A stretch of DNA of 64,000 nucleotides from Sulfitobacter noctilucae (GTDB lineage Bacteria; Pseudomonadota; Alphaproteobacteria; Rhodobacterales; Rhodobacteraceae): the NCBI RefSeq assembly GCF_000622365.1, contig NZ_JASC01000003.1, positions 62,001-126,000 on the forward strand, read 5' to 3'. Below are positions 8,970 to 16,646 of the stretch, in pieces. A model generated the notes under the pieces. That model was not told the origin of the DNA. It did not search any database and saw only the letters and a list, made by a program, of their open reading frames with translations. Position 1 is the stretch's first letter. Every line of letters starts with the position of its first letter. Both the position numbers and the translations under genes were made by a program.

Positions 8970-9848
8970 ATGGATGAGAAACTGCGAAACAGCTTGGCTT
9001 TGGCGAAAGAAGAACTGGATTTCCAGCTGTCGCCCAGCAAGTCGGCCAAGGATGCCATCGGCGTGCTGAACTGGATGGTCGATCAGACCAGTCTCGCCCT
9101 GCAGGACGCGGCGATCCTTGTGCAGAAGGATGCTCCCTACGGCGCTGCAGCACGTCAAAAGCTGGATGTGTTTGCGCCGCACGGTGGCGGCGCGGCACCT
9201 TGTTTTGTCTTTTTGCATGGCGGGTTCTGGCAGGAAGGGGACACTTCTGTTTCCGGCTTTGCTGCGGCTAACTTCCTGCAGATGGGGTGGTCCTATGTTT
9301 CGGTCGGCTACACATTAACCCCTGAAGCGCGGCTCACTGATATCGTGCAAGAGGTACATGATGCGCTGTCGTATCTGCACACGCACGCGGCCGCTTTGGG
9401 CATCGACAAGGCCCGCATCATTTTGGCAGGGCATTCGGCGGGCGGGCATCTGGCTGCTGCAGTGCTGGCCGATGTGCTTGGTCTTGGCGCACATCGTCAT
9501 CTGGCCGGAGCGGTCGTTATCAGCGGGGTGTTCGAACTTGCCCCGATCGCGCGCTCTTATGTCAATGATTTGGCGCAGATCACGGCAGAGGAAGTCGAGG
9601 CGCTGTCGCCAGTCCGATTTGCACCCGCGGCTTCAATCCCGGTGCATATAGAGGTAGGCGCGGATGAACCCGAAGCGTTCCGTTTGCAATCGCAAGTACT
9701 GATCGAGACTTGGGCCGCTTATTTGCCGCGTCTGACACATAGCGTTGCAACAGGCCGCGATCACTTTGATGTTTTGATGCCGCTCGCTGATCCCCAATCG
9801 GCGCTTGTTCATCGCATTAAATCTATGGTTGTGCCGCCAAATGATTGA
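8970..9848 (+). CDS. Alpha/beta hydrolase, arylformamidase/HSL-like
   Basis: A 292-residue serine hydrolase with oxyanion-hole motif HGGFW (83-87), nucleophile S156 in GHSAGG and a late DHF segment that should supply the catalytic His. The pattern is close to bacterial kynurenine-formamidase-like and hormone-sensitive-lipase-like enzymes, which cleave amides or esters. ATG at 8970 follows GAGG at proper spacing; upstream in-frame codons are not preferred. It is the first gene of an operon with a Rieske oxygenase, a GS-like ligase and a dehydrogenase, so an amide or ester intermediate of that route is the likely substrate (inference). Confidence 0.85.
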   Translation: MDEKLRNSLALAKEELDFQLSPSKSAKDAIGVLNWMVDQTSLALQDAAILVQKDAPYGAAARQKLDVFAPHGGGAAPCFVFLHGGFWQEGDTSVSGFAAANFLQMGWSYVSVGYTLTPEARLTDIVQEVHDALSYLHTHAAALGIDKARIILAGHSAGGHLAAAVLADVLGLGAHRHLAGAVVISGVFELAPIARSYVNDLAQITAEEVEALSPVRFAPAASIPVHIEVGADEPEAFRLQSQVLIETWAAYLPRLTHSVATGRDHFDVLMPLADPQSALVHRIKSMVVPPND

Positions 9849-9911
9849 TTGATTTCAACCGTGTGGCTGCGCAGGATGCCGGACATCAAAGTTAGATGCG
9901 GCAGGGACGAC

Positions 9912-11234
9912 ATGATCAGTCAAGAGTTGAACGATACCATCACGCGAACAGGGCCGGGCAGCGATGCGGGTGCGGTCTTGCGCCGTTACTGGCAACCCGC
10001 CGCACTTCTGGATGAATTGCAGGGCGAGCGCCCTTTGGTACCTGTCACGCTACTGGGCGAAAGGCTGGTTCTGTTTCGCGATAATGAGGGGAAGCTGGGC
10101 CTAATCGACCGTCATTGCCCCCATCGGGGCGCTGATCTGTGCCACGGTCGGCTGGAAGACAACGGGCTTCGCTGTCCGTTCCACGGATGGCACTTTGACC
10201 GCAGCGGCCAGTGCCTGGAACAACCCGGAGAGCCAGAGGGCAGCCGGATGCACGAAAGCATCCGCACTACGTCTTATCCAGTGGAGGAACGTAACGGCAT
10301 CATCTTCGCCTACCTAGGACCGGGTGATCCGCCGCCTTTTCCCAACTTCGACTGCTTTCGGGCACCTGACACCCATGTTTTTGCGTTCAAGGGCCTTTGG
10401 GAATGTAACTGGCTTCAGGCGATGGAGGTCGGGATCGATCCGGCGCACGCATCGTTTCTGCACCGCTTTCTCAAGGATGAAGATACCGCCGACAGCTATG
10501 GCAAGCAATTCCGCGATGCAGCCACTGCCGACACCAACATCCCGATGACCCGGCTTCTGCGCGAGTATACCAATCCCGAAATTACGGTAGAAGAAACCGA
10601 TTATGGCCTGCGCCTGATTGCCCTACGCCATCTGGACGACACACAAAGCCATATCCGCATCACCAACCAGATCTTTCCGCAGGCGATCTCCATTCCGATG
10701 AGTCGCGAGATGATCATTACCCAGTGGCACGTGCCGGTCGATGATGAGCATTGCTATTGGTATTCGATGTTCACCAGCTTTACCGCGCCGGTGGACAAAG
10801 AAAAGATGCGGGCCCAGCGGCTGAAGGAACACCGCCTGCCGGATTACGCACCGCTTAAGAACAAGCGCAACAATTACGGGTTCAATCCGGAAGAACAGCG
10901 CACGGAAACCTATACGGGCATGGGTATGGACATCAACGTCCATGACCAGTGGGCGGTGGAAAGCCCCGGGCCGATTTTTGACCGCACCAAAGAGCATCTG
11001 GGCAAGACCGATGTGGCGATCATCAAATACCGGCGCATGTTGCGTGCGGCGATTGCTGCGGTGAAGGACGGCAAGGAGGACGCTTTGCCGATGCGCGGGG
11101 CGGTGGACCCAACCACGATCCAGGGACCAATTTCCAATGATACGATCGGAGATAAGGCGCAGTGGCGCGACGTCTCTTCCCAAAGTGACACCTCGCGGCG
11201 GGCAGCTTGTAGCGATTGGGACGCTACCCTGTGA
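9912..11234 (+). CDS. Rieske [2Fe-2S] non-heme iron oxygenase, catalytic (alpha) subunit
   Basis: A 440-residue oxygenase. The Rieske cluster ligands are C69-x-H71 and C88-x2-H91 (CPHRG and CPFHGWHF). The mononuclear iron site is D176, H179 and H184 in the GIDPAHASFLH segment. The style is that of phthalate-dioxygenase-type single-component alpha subunits, which receive electrons from a separate reductase; none is encoded in this window. ATG at 9912 follows AGGGA; the frame before it only begins with a TTG. The stop overlaps the GTG start of the GS-like gene. The substrate is unknown; an aromatic or N-alkyl compound is typical of the family. Confidence 0.93.
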   Translation: MISQELNDTITRTGPGSDAGAVLRRYWQPAALLDELQGERPLVPVTLLGERLVLFRDNEGKLGLIDRHCPHRGADLCHGRLEDNGLRCPFHGWHFDRSGQCLEQPGEPEGSRMHESIRTTSYPVEERNGIIFAYLGPGDPPPFPNFDCFRAPDTHVFAFKGLWECNWLQAMEVGIDPAHASFLHRFLKDEDTADSYGKQFRDAATADTNIPMTRLLREYTNPEITVEETDYGLRLIALRHLDDTQSHIRITNQIFPQAISIPMSREMIITQWHVPVDDEHCYWYSMFTSFTAPVDKEKMRAQRLKEHRLPDYAPLKNKRNNYGFNPEEQRTETYTGMGMDINVHDQWAVESPGPIFDRTKEHLGKTDVAIIKYRRMLRAAIAAVKDGKEDALPMRGAVDPTTIQGPISNDTIGDKAQWRDVSSQSDTSRRAACSDWDATL

Positions 11235-12688
11235 CGGACGGGGTCAAGGACCGCATCGCGGGTGGCGCAATCGCCCGTGCAGGGTTGCTCGATAGCGCGG
11301 ACATTGACCGTTCTGCGGCGTTGGTTGCAGAGGCGGAAGCAGCGGGGCTAGAAACCATCCGTGTGCTTTTTACCGACCAAAACGGCATCCTGCGCGGCAA
11401 AACCGTTGTCGCCTCTGCTTTGACCTCGGTCTTGGCTGACGGCCTCGCCGCTCCCTCAACACTTTTGCTGAAGGACACCTCGCACCGAACCGTCTTTCCC
11501 GTCTGGCAGGCGGATGGCGATGTGGCTGGGGGCATGCGTGGTGCAGGCGATGTGCTGATGGTGCCGGACCCTGCGACGTTTCGCGTTCTTCCTTGGGCAC
11601 CGCATTCCGCGTGGCTTCTGTGTGATCTGCGCTACCGCGATGGGGCAGAGATGCCGATGTGCACTCGCGGTATCCTGCGCAACGCGACGGCGCGTTTGGC
11701 AGATCAGGCCAAAGCGCTGGTCGTGGGTCTGGAGGTCGAGTTTCACGTCTTTCGCGTCCTTGATCCCCGGTTGGAGCATACCGATGCGACCATGCCGGCC
11801 CAACCGCCCATCACCCAGAACATCGCACAGGGCTATCAGTTTCTGACCGAACAAAACTACGATGCGTTGGAGCCGGTGATGGACAGCCTGCGCCGCGCTT
11901 TGCAAGGCCTAGGACTACCGATCAGGTCGATGGAGGTCGAGATGGGGCCAAGTCAGATCGAGTTTACCTTCGATCCGGCAGATCCGATGACCCACGCCGA
12001 TAACATGGTGATGCTGCGCACGGCCGTCAAAGAGATATGCCAGCGGCAGGGCCTTCATGCGACGTTCATGTGCAAACCGGCGCTTCCGAATGCAGCGGCG
12101 AGCGGATGGCATCTGCATCAGTCGTTGGTGGACGTGGCCACAGGTGCCAATCTGTTTATGCCTGAGGGACAGGGCATCACAAATACGGCTTCAGCCTGGA
12201 TCGCTGGGCTTTTAGCGCATGCAGCGGCGGGCTGTCTGCTCAGCACACCTACGGTCAACGGCTACAAACGGTATCAGCCGCATCAGCTTGCGCCGAACCG
12301 CATTGTATGGGGGCGCGACAATCGGGGTGCCATGATCCGTGGGCTGATGTCACAGGGTGATCTCGCAAGCAGGATCGAGAACCGGGTCGCCGAACCCACA
12401 GCCAACCCCTATTTGCTCTTCGCCAGCCAGATCATCGCCGGTATGGATGGTTTGGCACAAGGTATGCAGGCACCGATGGCGGTCGAAGACCCCTATGATG
12501 CGGCGGCGACCGCTTTGCCGGAAAGCCTGTTGGCGGCGATTGAGGCCTTCGGTGCATCGGCTTTGTATCGACAGGCTTTGGGCGGCGATTTTGTCGAGTA
12601 CCTGTGCCGCATTCGTCGCGCGGAGTGGGACCGCTATCATCTGACGGTCTCGGCCTGGGAGCAGCAAGAGTATTTCAGCCTGTACTGA
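11231..12688 (+). CDS. Glutamine synthetase-like ligase (gamma-glutamyl-amine synthetase type)
   Basis: A 485-residue GS-fold enzyme. Recognisable elements are GLEVEF, the QIEF strand, the SGWHLHQSL substrate loop, YKRYQPHQLAP with WGRDNR, and RIENRVAEPTANPYL near the C-terminus. It is not housekeeping GlnA. Its closest logic is with PuuA, IpuC and AtdA1, which couple glutamate to amines. The GTG start at 11231 overlaps the oxygenase stop (GTGA), so the two are co-translated. It probably activates an amine substrate for, or after, the Rieske step (inference). Confidence 0.88.
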   Translation: MTDGVKDRIAGGAIARAGLLDSADIDRSAALVAEAEAAGLETIRVLFTDQNGILRGKTVVASALTSVLADGLAAPSTLLLKDTSHRTVFPVWQADGDVAGGMRGAGDVLMVPDPATFRVLPWAPHSAWLLCDLRYRDGAEMPMCTRGILRNATARLADQAKALVVGLEVEFHVFRVLDPRLEHTDATMPAQPPITQNIAQGYQFLTEQNYDALEPVMDSLRRALQGLGLPIRSMEVEMGPSQIEFTFDPADPMTHADNMVMLRTAVKEICQRQGLHATFMCKPALPNAAASGWHLHQSLVDVATGANLFMPEGQGITNTASAWIAGLLAHAAAGCLLSTPTVNGYKRYQPHQLAPNRIVWGRDNRGAMIRGLMSQGDLASRIENRVAEPTANPYLLFASQIIAGMDGLAQGMQAPMAVEDPYDAAATALPESLLAAIEAFGASALYRQALGGDFVEYLCRIRRAEWDRYHLTVSAWEQQEYFSLY

Positions 12689-12774
12689 CATCCGCCGTGT
12701 TTGCGCCACTGCTTGCGCAGGCTTGGCGTTCATAGTCTAACTCGCATCAGATTTTTGAGAACGGGAGAAACGGG

Positions 12775-13542
12775 ATGGAAATGTGGGCAGGTAGTGTGGC
12801 TGTGGTCACAGGCGGGTCGTCTGGCCTCGGGGCTGCAAGTGCCGAAGCTTTGGCGCAGGCAGGGTTCAAGGTGGCGCTGTTCGATCTGAATGAAGAGGCG
12901 GGCAAAGCCAAGGCCGCAGAGTTGAGTGGTGGCTTTTACAGCGTCGATGTATCGGATGCCGCCAGCGTCAAAGCCGCGATGGATAAGGTTGTGAGTGACA
13001 TGGGCATGCCGCGTGTCCTGGTGAATTGTGCGGGCATCGGCCCTGCTGCCAAAACCGTATCGCGTGGAGAACCGCACGATCCGGCGATGTTCGCCAAGGT
13101 CATCGGGATCAATCTCGTAGGCTCTTTCATTTGCGGATCAGAGGCGGCAGCGCGCATGGTTGGTGCCGATCCGATGGCCCCTGATGGCGCGCGCGGTGTG
13201 ATCATCAACACCGCATCCGTGGCCGCATATGAGGGACAAGTGGGTCAGGTGGCCTATGCCGCATCAAAGGGCGGGATTGTCGGTATGACACTACCGATGG
13301 CCCGTGACCTTGCAGACAAAGGCGTGCGCGTCTGTACCATCGCACCGGGGTTATTCTTGACACCTTTGTTGCAGGGCCTACCGGAGGATGTGCAAACATC
13401 GTTGGGCGCTCAGGTGCCGTTCCCATCGCGGTTGGGCGATCCGGCGGAGTACGGCAAACTTGTTTGCCATATCGTGGACAATCCGATGCTGAACGGAGAG
13501 GTGATCCGCCTTGACGGGGCCATCCGCATGGCACCCCGGTAA
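12775..13542 (+). CDS. Short-chain dehydrogenase/reductase (3-hydroxyacyl-CoA dehydrogenase type 2-like)
   Basis: A 255-residue classical SDR. It has cofactor motif TGGSSGLG (12-19), an acidic D37 after strand 2 favouring NAD, NCAG (84-87), and catalytic S148, Y161 and K165. The segment with [18 protein letters not shown] resembles HSD10-type 3-hydroxyacyl-CoA dehydrogenases. The start follows GGGAGAAACGGG. It is the last gene of the catabolic operon and lies 86 bases after the GS-like gene. A strong hairpin follows directly. It may oxidise an alcohol formed by the oxygenase or hydrolase. Confidence 0.88.
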   Translation: MEMWAGSVAVVTGGSSGLGAASAEALAQAGFKVALFDLNEEAGKAKAAELSGGFYSVDVSDAASVKAAMDKVVSDMGMPRVLVNCAGIGPAAKTVSRGEPHDPAMFAKVIGINLVGSFICGSEAAARMVGADPMAPDGARGVIINTASVAAYEGQVGQVAYAASKGGIVGMTLPMARDLADKGVRVCTIAPGLFLTPLLQGLPEDVQTSLGAQVPFPSRLGDPAEYGKLVCHIVDNPMLNGEVIRLDGAIRMAPR

Positions 13543-13551
13543 ATCAATCGT

Positions 13552-13573
13552 GGCGCAGGATTATTCCTGCGCC
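13552..13573 (+). terminator. Rho-independent-type terminator shared with the end of mnhG
   Basis: A 9-bp perfect stem GGCGCAGGA / TCCTGCGCC with a TTAT loop, then TTGGTTT on the plus strand. It ends the dehydrogenase operon. Its loop and right arm are the stop and last codons of the converging mnhG gene. Confidence 0.7.
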
Positions 13574-13950
13574 TTGGTTTCCAGCGCACGATCGGCGAGG
13601 GGGACATTCAACGTTGACCATGTATCGTCACGCGGTGGCATTGGAGGCGTGTCACACGAACGTTTGTGGATGTTCACCTTGGCAATGAAATTTGCAGATA
13701 TGGGTGCCGTCACAAACAGGAACCCCATGATAAGCAACTCGTGAAACGAGCCTTCCGAGAAGACATAGGAATGGATCATCGAGGCCAGCAAGAATGACCC
13801 GATCCCGATGGTGCCGACTTTGGTTGGGGCGTGCAGGCGGGTCATAGAGTCATTGAACTTGAGCAAACCGATGGTGCCCACAAGCGCAAACCCTGCACCC
13901 AGCAGCAGGCATACCGCCACTGCATATGTTCCGATAATTTGCATACTCAT
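13561..13950 (-). CDS. mnhG: Na+/H+ antiporter subunit G (MnhG/PhaG)
   Basis: A 129-residue membrane subunit of the Mrp-type antiporter with three hydrophobic helices and the GTIGLLKFNDSMTRLHAPTK motif typical of MnhG. A hydrophilic C-terminal tail of about 35 residues follows. It is the last gene of the operon. Its start overlaps the stop of mnhF (ATGA). The final codons form one arm of a terminator hairpin serving the opposite strand. Confidence 0.93.
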   Translation of the reverse strand: MSMQIIGTYAVAVCLLLGAGFALVGTIGLLKFNDSMTRLHAPTKVGTIGIGSFLLASMIHSYVFSEGSFHELLIMGFLFVTAPISANFIAKVNIHKRSCDTPPMPPRDDTWSTLNVPLADRALETKAQE

Positions 13951-14234
13951 TCGATGATATCCCCCCGCAGTACAAACCGCGCATAGGCAACGGTCGATAC
14001 AAAACCGAGCATCGCGATGATTAGTGTTACTTCAAAATAGATGCGGCTGCCTTGGGCGATGCCAAGCAAAACGATGAGCCCTATGGCATTCACCACCATC
14101 GTATCCAGTGCCAGAATTCGGTCGCCAACACTCGGTCCGATGACCAGACGGATCATTGACATGATCTGTGCTGCGGCCGCCGCGACAAAGGCAATGATAA
14201 ACGTAATGTTCATGAACTCGGTTGCGGCGCTCAT
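13947..14234 (-). CDS. mnhF: Na+/H+ antiporter subunit F (MnhF/PhaF)
   Basis: A 95-residue membrane protein with three helices and the GPSVGDRILALDTMVVNAIG motif characteristic of MnhF. It overlaps mnhE upstream and mnhG downstream by four bases each, as expected for stoichiometric co-translation of the Mrp complex in the inner membrane. Confidence 0.93.
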   Translation of the reverse strand: MSAATEFMNITFIIAFVAAAAAQIMSMIRLVIGPSVGDRILALDTMVVNAIGLIVLLGIAQGSRIYFEVTLIIAMLGFVSTVAYARFVLRGDIIE

Positions 14235-14731
14235 ACGAAAATCTCCTTCAGGCGGCGCTCGTAGCGGTGTTTGATATCATCGCGCACCGCATCCGGATCG
14301 TCGGTGTGCAGCACATGCACCAAAAGGCTATGGCCTTCGTCCGACAGATCGGCCGATACCGTGCCGGGTGTCAGGGTGATGGTACCCGCCAGCACGGTGA
14401 TCGCTTCGGGCTGCACCAGATCAAGCGGCACGACAATCCATGCGGGCCGCAGTTTGCTGTTGGGTTTGGTCAGCACGATCCACGCAACTTCGACATTGGC
14501 AACCATAATGTCCCAAAGCACGATCAGACAGTAGACCACCATGCGGCCGACCCGGATATTGCCCGGACGTTCGGGCCACCAAACCGCCGTGGTTTTGGTG
14601 ATCACGATACCAAGAATGATACCGAAAACCACCATTCCGGCGGAAAGCTCGTTTTGCAGCAGCATCCAGATGACAGCCAGCAGCACGGTCAAAAGGGGGT
14701 GGGGGAAAAGCCAGCGGAAGGCGCGGGTCAT
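14231..14731 (-). CDS. mnhE: Na+/H+ antiporter subunit E (MnhE/PhaE)
   Basis: A 166-residue subunit. The N-terminal hydrophobic part is followed by a cytoplasmic domain with VPLDL, the AGTITLTPGTVSADL strand and the LLVHVLHTDD segment typical of MnhE. I chose ATG at 14731 (MTRAFRW), one base after the mnhD stop, over a start nine codons further upstream that would overlap mnhD. Confidence 0.92.
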   Translation of the reverse strand: MTRAFRWLFPHPLLTVLLAVIWMLLQNELSAGMVVFGIILGIVITKTTAVWWPERPGNIRVGRMVVYCLIVLWDIMVANVEVAWIVLTKPNSKLRPAWIVVPLDLVQPEAITVLAGTITLTPGTVSADLSDEGHSLLVHVLHTDDPDAVRDDIKHRYERRLKEIFV

Positions 14732-14732
14732 A

Positions 14733-16289
14733 TCAGTGCTCCTCCTCTTTGGTGGCATCGCTCAGTTTGCCGGGGGTGGTCAGCACCTTTTCATCGTAAG
14801 GCGCGGGGTCGAACAGATCCGCAGAGGTGCGCTCCATATAGCTGTAGGCCGGACCAGCAAAGATCGTATGCGCGACGAGCAGACATAGCAATCCGCCAAC
14901 GGCCACATAGGACAGCGCTGCCGGTGCGGGGTCAGCGGGTGCATCGGGTGCATCAGGATCAACGGGAATGCTTTTTGCCTTCCAGAACAGGGTCGATCCG
15001 GCACGGGCAAAACCCACAATGCTGATCAGGCTGGAACACAGGACAACAGCCCAGATCCACGTGGCATTCGGCGTCTCAAATCCGGCATCCAGAACCATCA
15101 GTTTACCCAGGAAACCCGATAGCGGCGGCAAACCTGTCATCGCAATGGCCGCGACGAAGAACAGTGCCGAAGTAAGCGCCGCCCCGGCGACCGGAGGCAT
15201 CGCGACAAGGCTCAAGTCTGCCCGGCCAGAACGGACCAGATCGGCAATCAGGAACAGTGCAGCAGCAGCCAGAGTCGAGTGAATAATATAGTAAAGAGCC
15301 GCAGTAATCCCCGCCGGGGTGAACATGGCGATGGCCACCATAACCATGCCCATTGATCCGATGACTGAAAAGGCAACCAGCCGGTCCAGTTTGCGGGCGG
15401 CCAGCACGCCGATCATGCCAACAGCTAGCGAGGCGAGTGCGGCGGGCATGAGCCAGGTGGTGTGCAGGCCCGAAGTGACGGCGAGGTCTGGTGGAAAGAT
15501 CATCGTGTAGACCCGGATGATCGCATAGGCACCGACCTTGGTCATGATGGCGAAAAGGGCTGCAACCGGCGCAGGCGCTTCTGCATAGCTGGAGGGCAGC
15601 CAGAAGTGCAGTGGCACAATAGCCGCCTTGATTGCAAAGACCAGCAAAAGGAGCACTGCGGCCAGGCGGATGCCCACGGTATCGCCGGCATCAATCAACG
15701 CAACCCGTGCCGCCAGGTCAGCCATATTCAGTGTACCTGTCTGGGCATAGATTGCACCCAGCGCGAACAGAAAGAGCGTAGAGCCGATCAGGTTGAACAG
15801 CACATACTGCACGCCCGCCCGCAGCCGCACGTCCCCGCCCGAATGGATCATCAAGCCATAGGAGGCGATCAGTAGGACTTCGAAGAACACGAAAAGGTTG
15901 AAGAGGTCGCCGGTCAGAAAGGCCCCCATGATCCCCATCAGCTGGAACTGGAACAGCGCGTGGAAATGCCAGCCGCGTTCGTCCCATTTTGATCCGATGG
16001 CATAGAGCAAGACAAAGAAAGCCAGAACCGCCGTCAGCAGGACCATAATCGTAGACAGTCTGTCGCCAACCAGAACGATTCCGAAGGGGGCTGCCCAATC
16101 GCTCAATTGATAAAGCATGATGGTGCCGTCAGATGTTTCCCACGCCAGTCCGGCGGCGACAGCGATCATAGCCAGAACACCGACAACGGAGAAAGCGCGT
16201 TGAATCACGATATGATGGCGCGCGGCCAACACGATAAAGGGGGCCAGCAGGGCGGGCAGAATAATGGGCGCGATGAGCCAGTGGGTCAT
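14733..16289 (-). CDS. mnhD: Na+/H+ antiporter subunit D (MnhD/PhaD)
   Basis: A 518-residue, roughly 14-helix protein of the proton-translocating quinone-oxidoreductase/Mrp family, related to NuoN and NuoL. Conserved charged helices include VFAIKAAIVPLHFWLPSSYAEAPAPV, a segment that matches the MrpD signature. It has an Ala/Pro-rich cytoplasmic stretch near residue 450. The start overlaps the mnhC stop. Confidence 0.94.
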   Translation of the reverse strand: MTHWLIAPIILPALLAPFIVLAARHHIVIQRAFSVVGVLAMIAVAAGLAWETSDGTIMLYQLSDWAAPFGIVLVGDRLSTIMVLLTAVLAFFVLLYAIGSKWDERGWHFHALFQFQLMGIMGAFLTGDLFNLFVFFEVLLIASYGLMIHSGGDVRLRAGVQYVLFNLIGSTLFLFALGAIYAQTGTLNMADLAARVALIDAGDTVGIRLAAVLLLLVFAIKAAIVPLHFWLPSSYAEAPAPVAALFAIMTKVGAYAIIRVYTMIFPPDLAVTSGLHTTWLMPAALASLAVGMIGVLAARKLDRLVAFSVIGSMGMVMVAIAMFTPAGITAALYYIIHSTLAAAALFLIADLVRSGRADLSLVAMPPVAGAALTSALFFVAAIAMTGLPPLSGFLGKLMVLDAGFETPNATWIWAVVLCSSLISIVGFARAGSTLFWKAKSIPVDPDAPDAPADPAPAALSYVAVGGLLCLLVAHTIFAGPAYSYMERTSADLFDPAPYDEKVLTTPGKLSDATKEEEH

Positions 16290-16645
16290 ATGCTGCGCTC
16301 CGTCGTGTCTTCATCGTTTATTTCTGGGTCATTCACCCGGTCTTCACCAGCACCAAGATAGGCTCCAAGCGCTATCATCACGACCACCGCTGTCATGCCA
16401 AAGGAGATCACAATCGCCGTTAGTACCAACGCTTGCGGCAGGGGATCGGTATATGTCGCCGCATCGGTCAGGATCGGGGGTGCCCCCACGGTCAGGCGAC
16501 CCGATGCAAAGAGAAACACATTCACCGCATAGGTCAGCAGGGAAATCCCCATGATCACCGGAAACGTGCGCAACCGAAGCGTCAGGTACATGCCCGCTGC
16601 GGTCAGGATGCCGATGGCAGAGGCGACAAGCAGTTCAAGTCCCAT
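16286..16645 (-). CDS. mnhC: Na+/H+ antiporter subunit C (MnhC/PhaC, NuoK-like)
   Basis: A 119-residue NuoK-like subunit with three helices and motif DPLPQALVLTAIVISFGMTA. I chose ATG at 16645, immediately after the mnhAB stop. A longer in-frame extension would run through the mnhAB gene and looks non-native. Confidence 0.93.
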   Translation of the reverse strand: MGLELLVASAIGILTAAGMYLTLRLRTFPVIMGISLLTYAVNVFLFASGRLTVGAPPILTDAATYTDPLPQALVLTAIVISFGMTAVVVMIALGAYLGAGEDRVNDPEINDEDTTERSI

Positions 16646-16646
16646 C

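Noticed and set aside
11231-12688. Housekeeping glutamine synthetase GlnA
   Set aside because: Operon context with a Rieske oxygenase and divergence of GS motifs favour a specialised gamma-glutamyl ligase. No glnB is adjacent.
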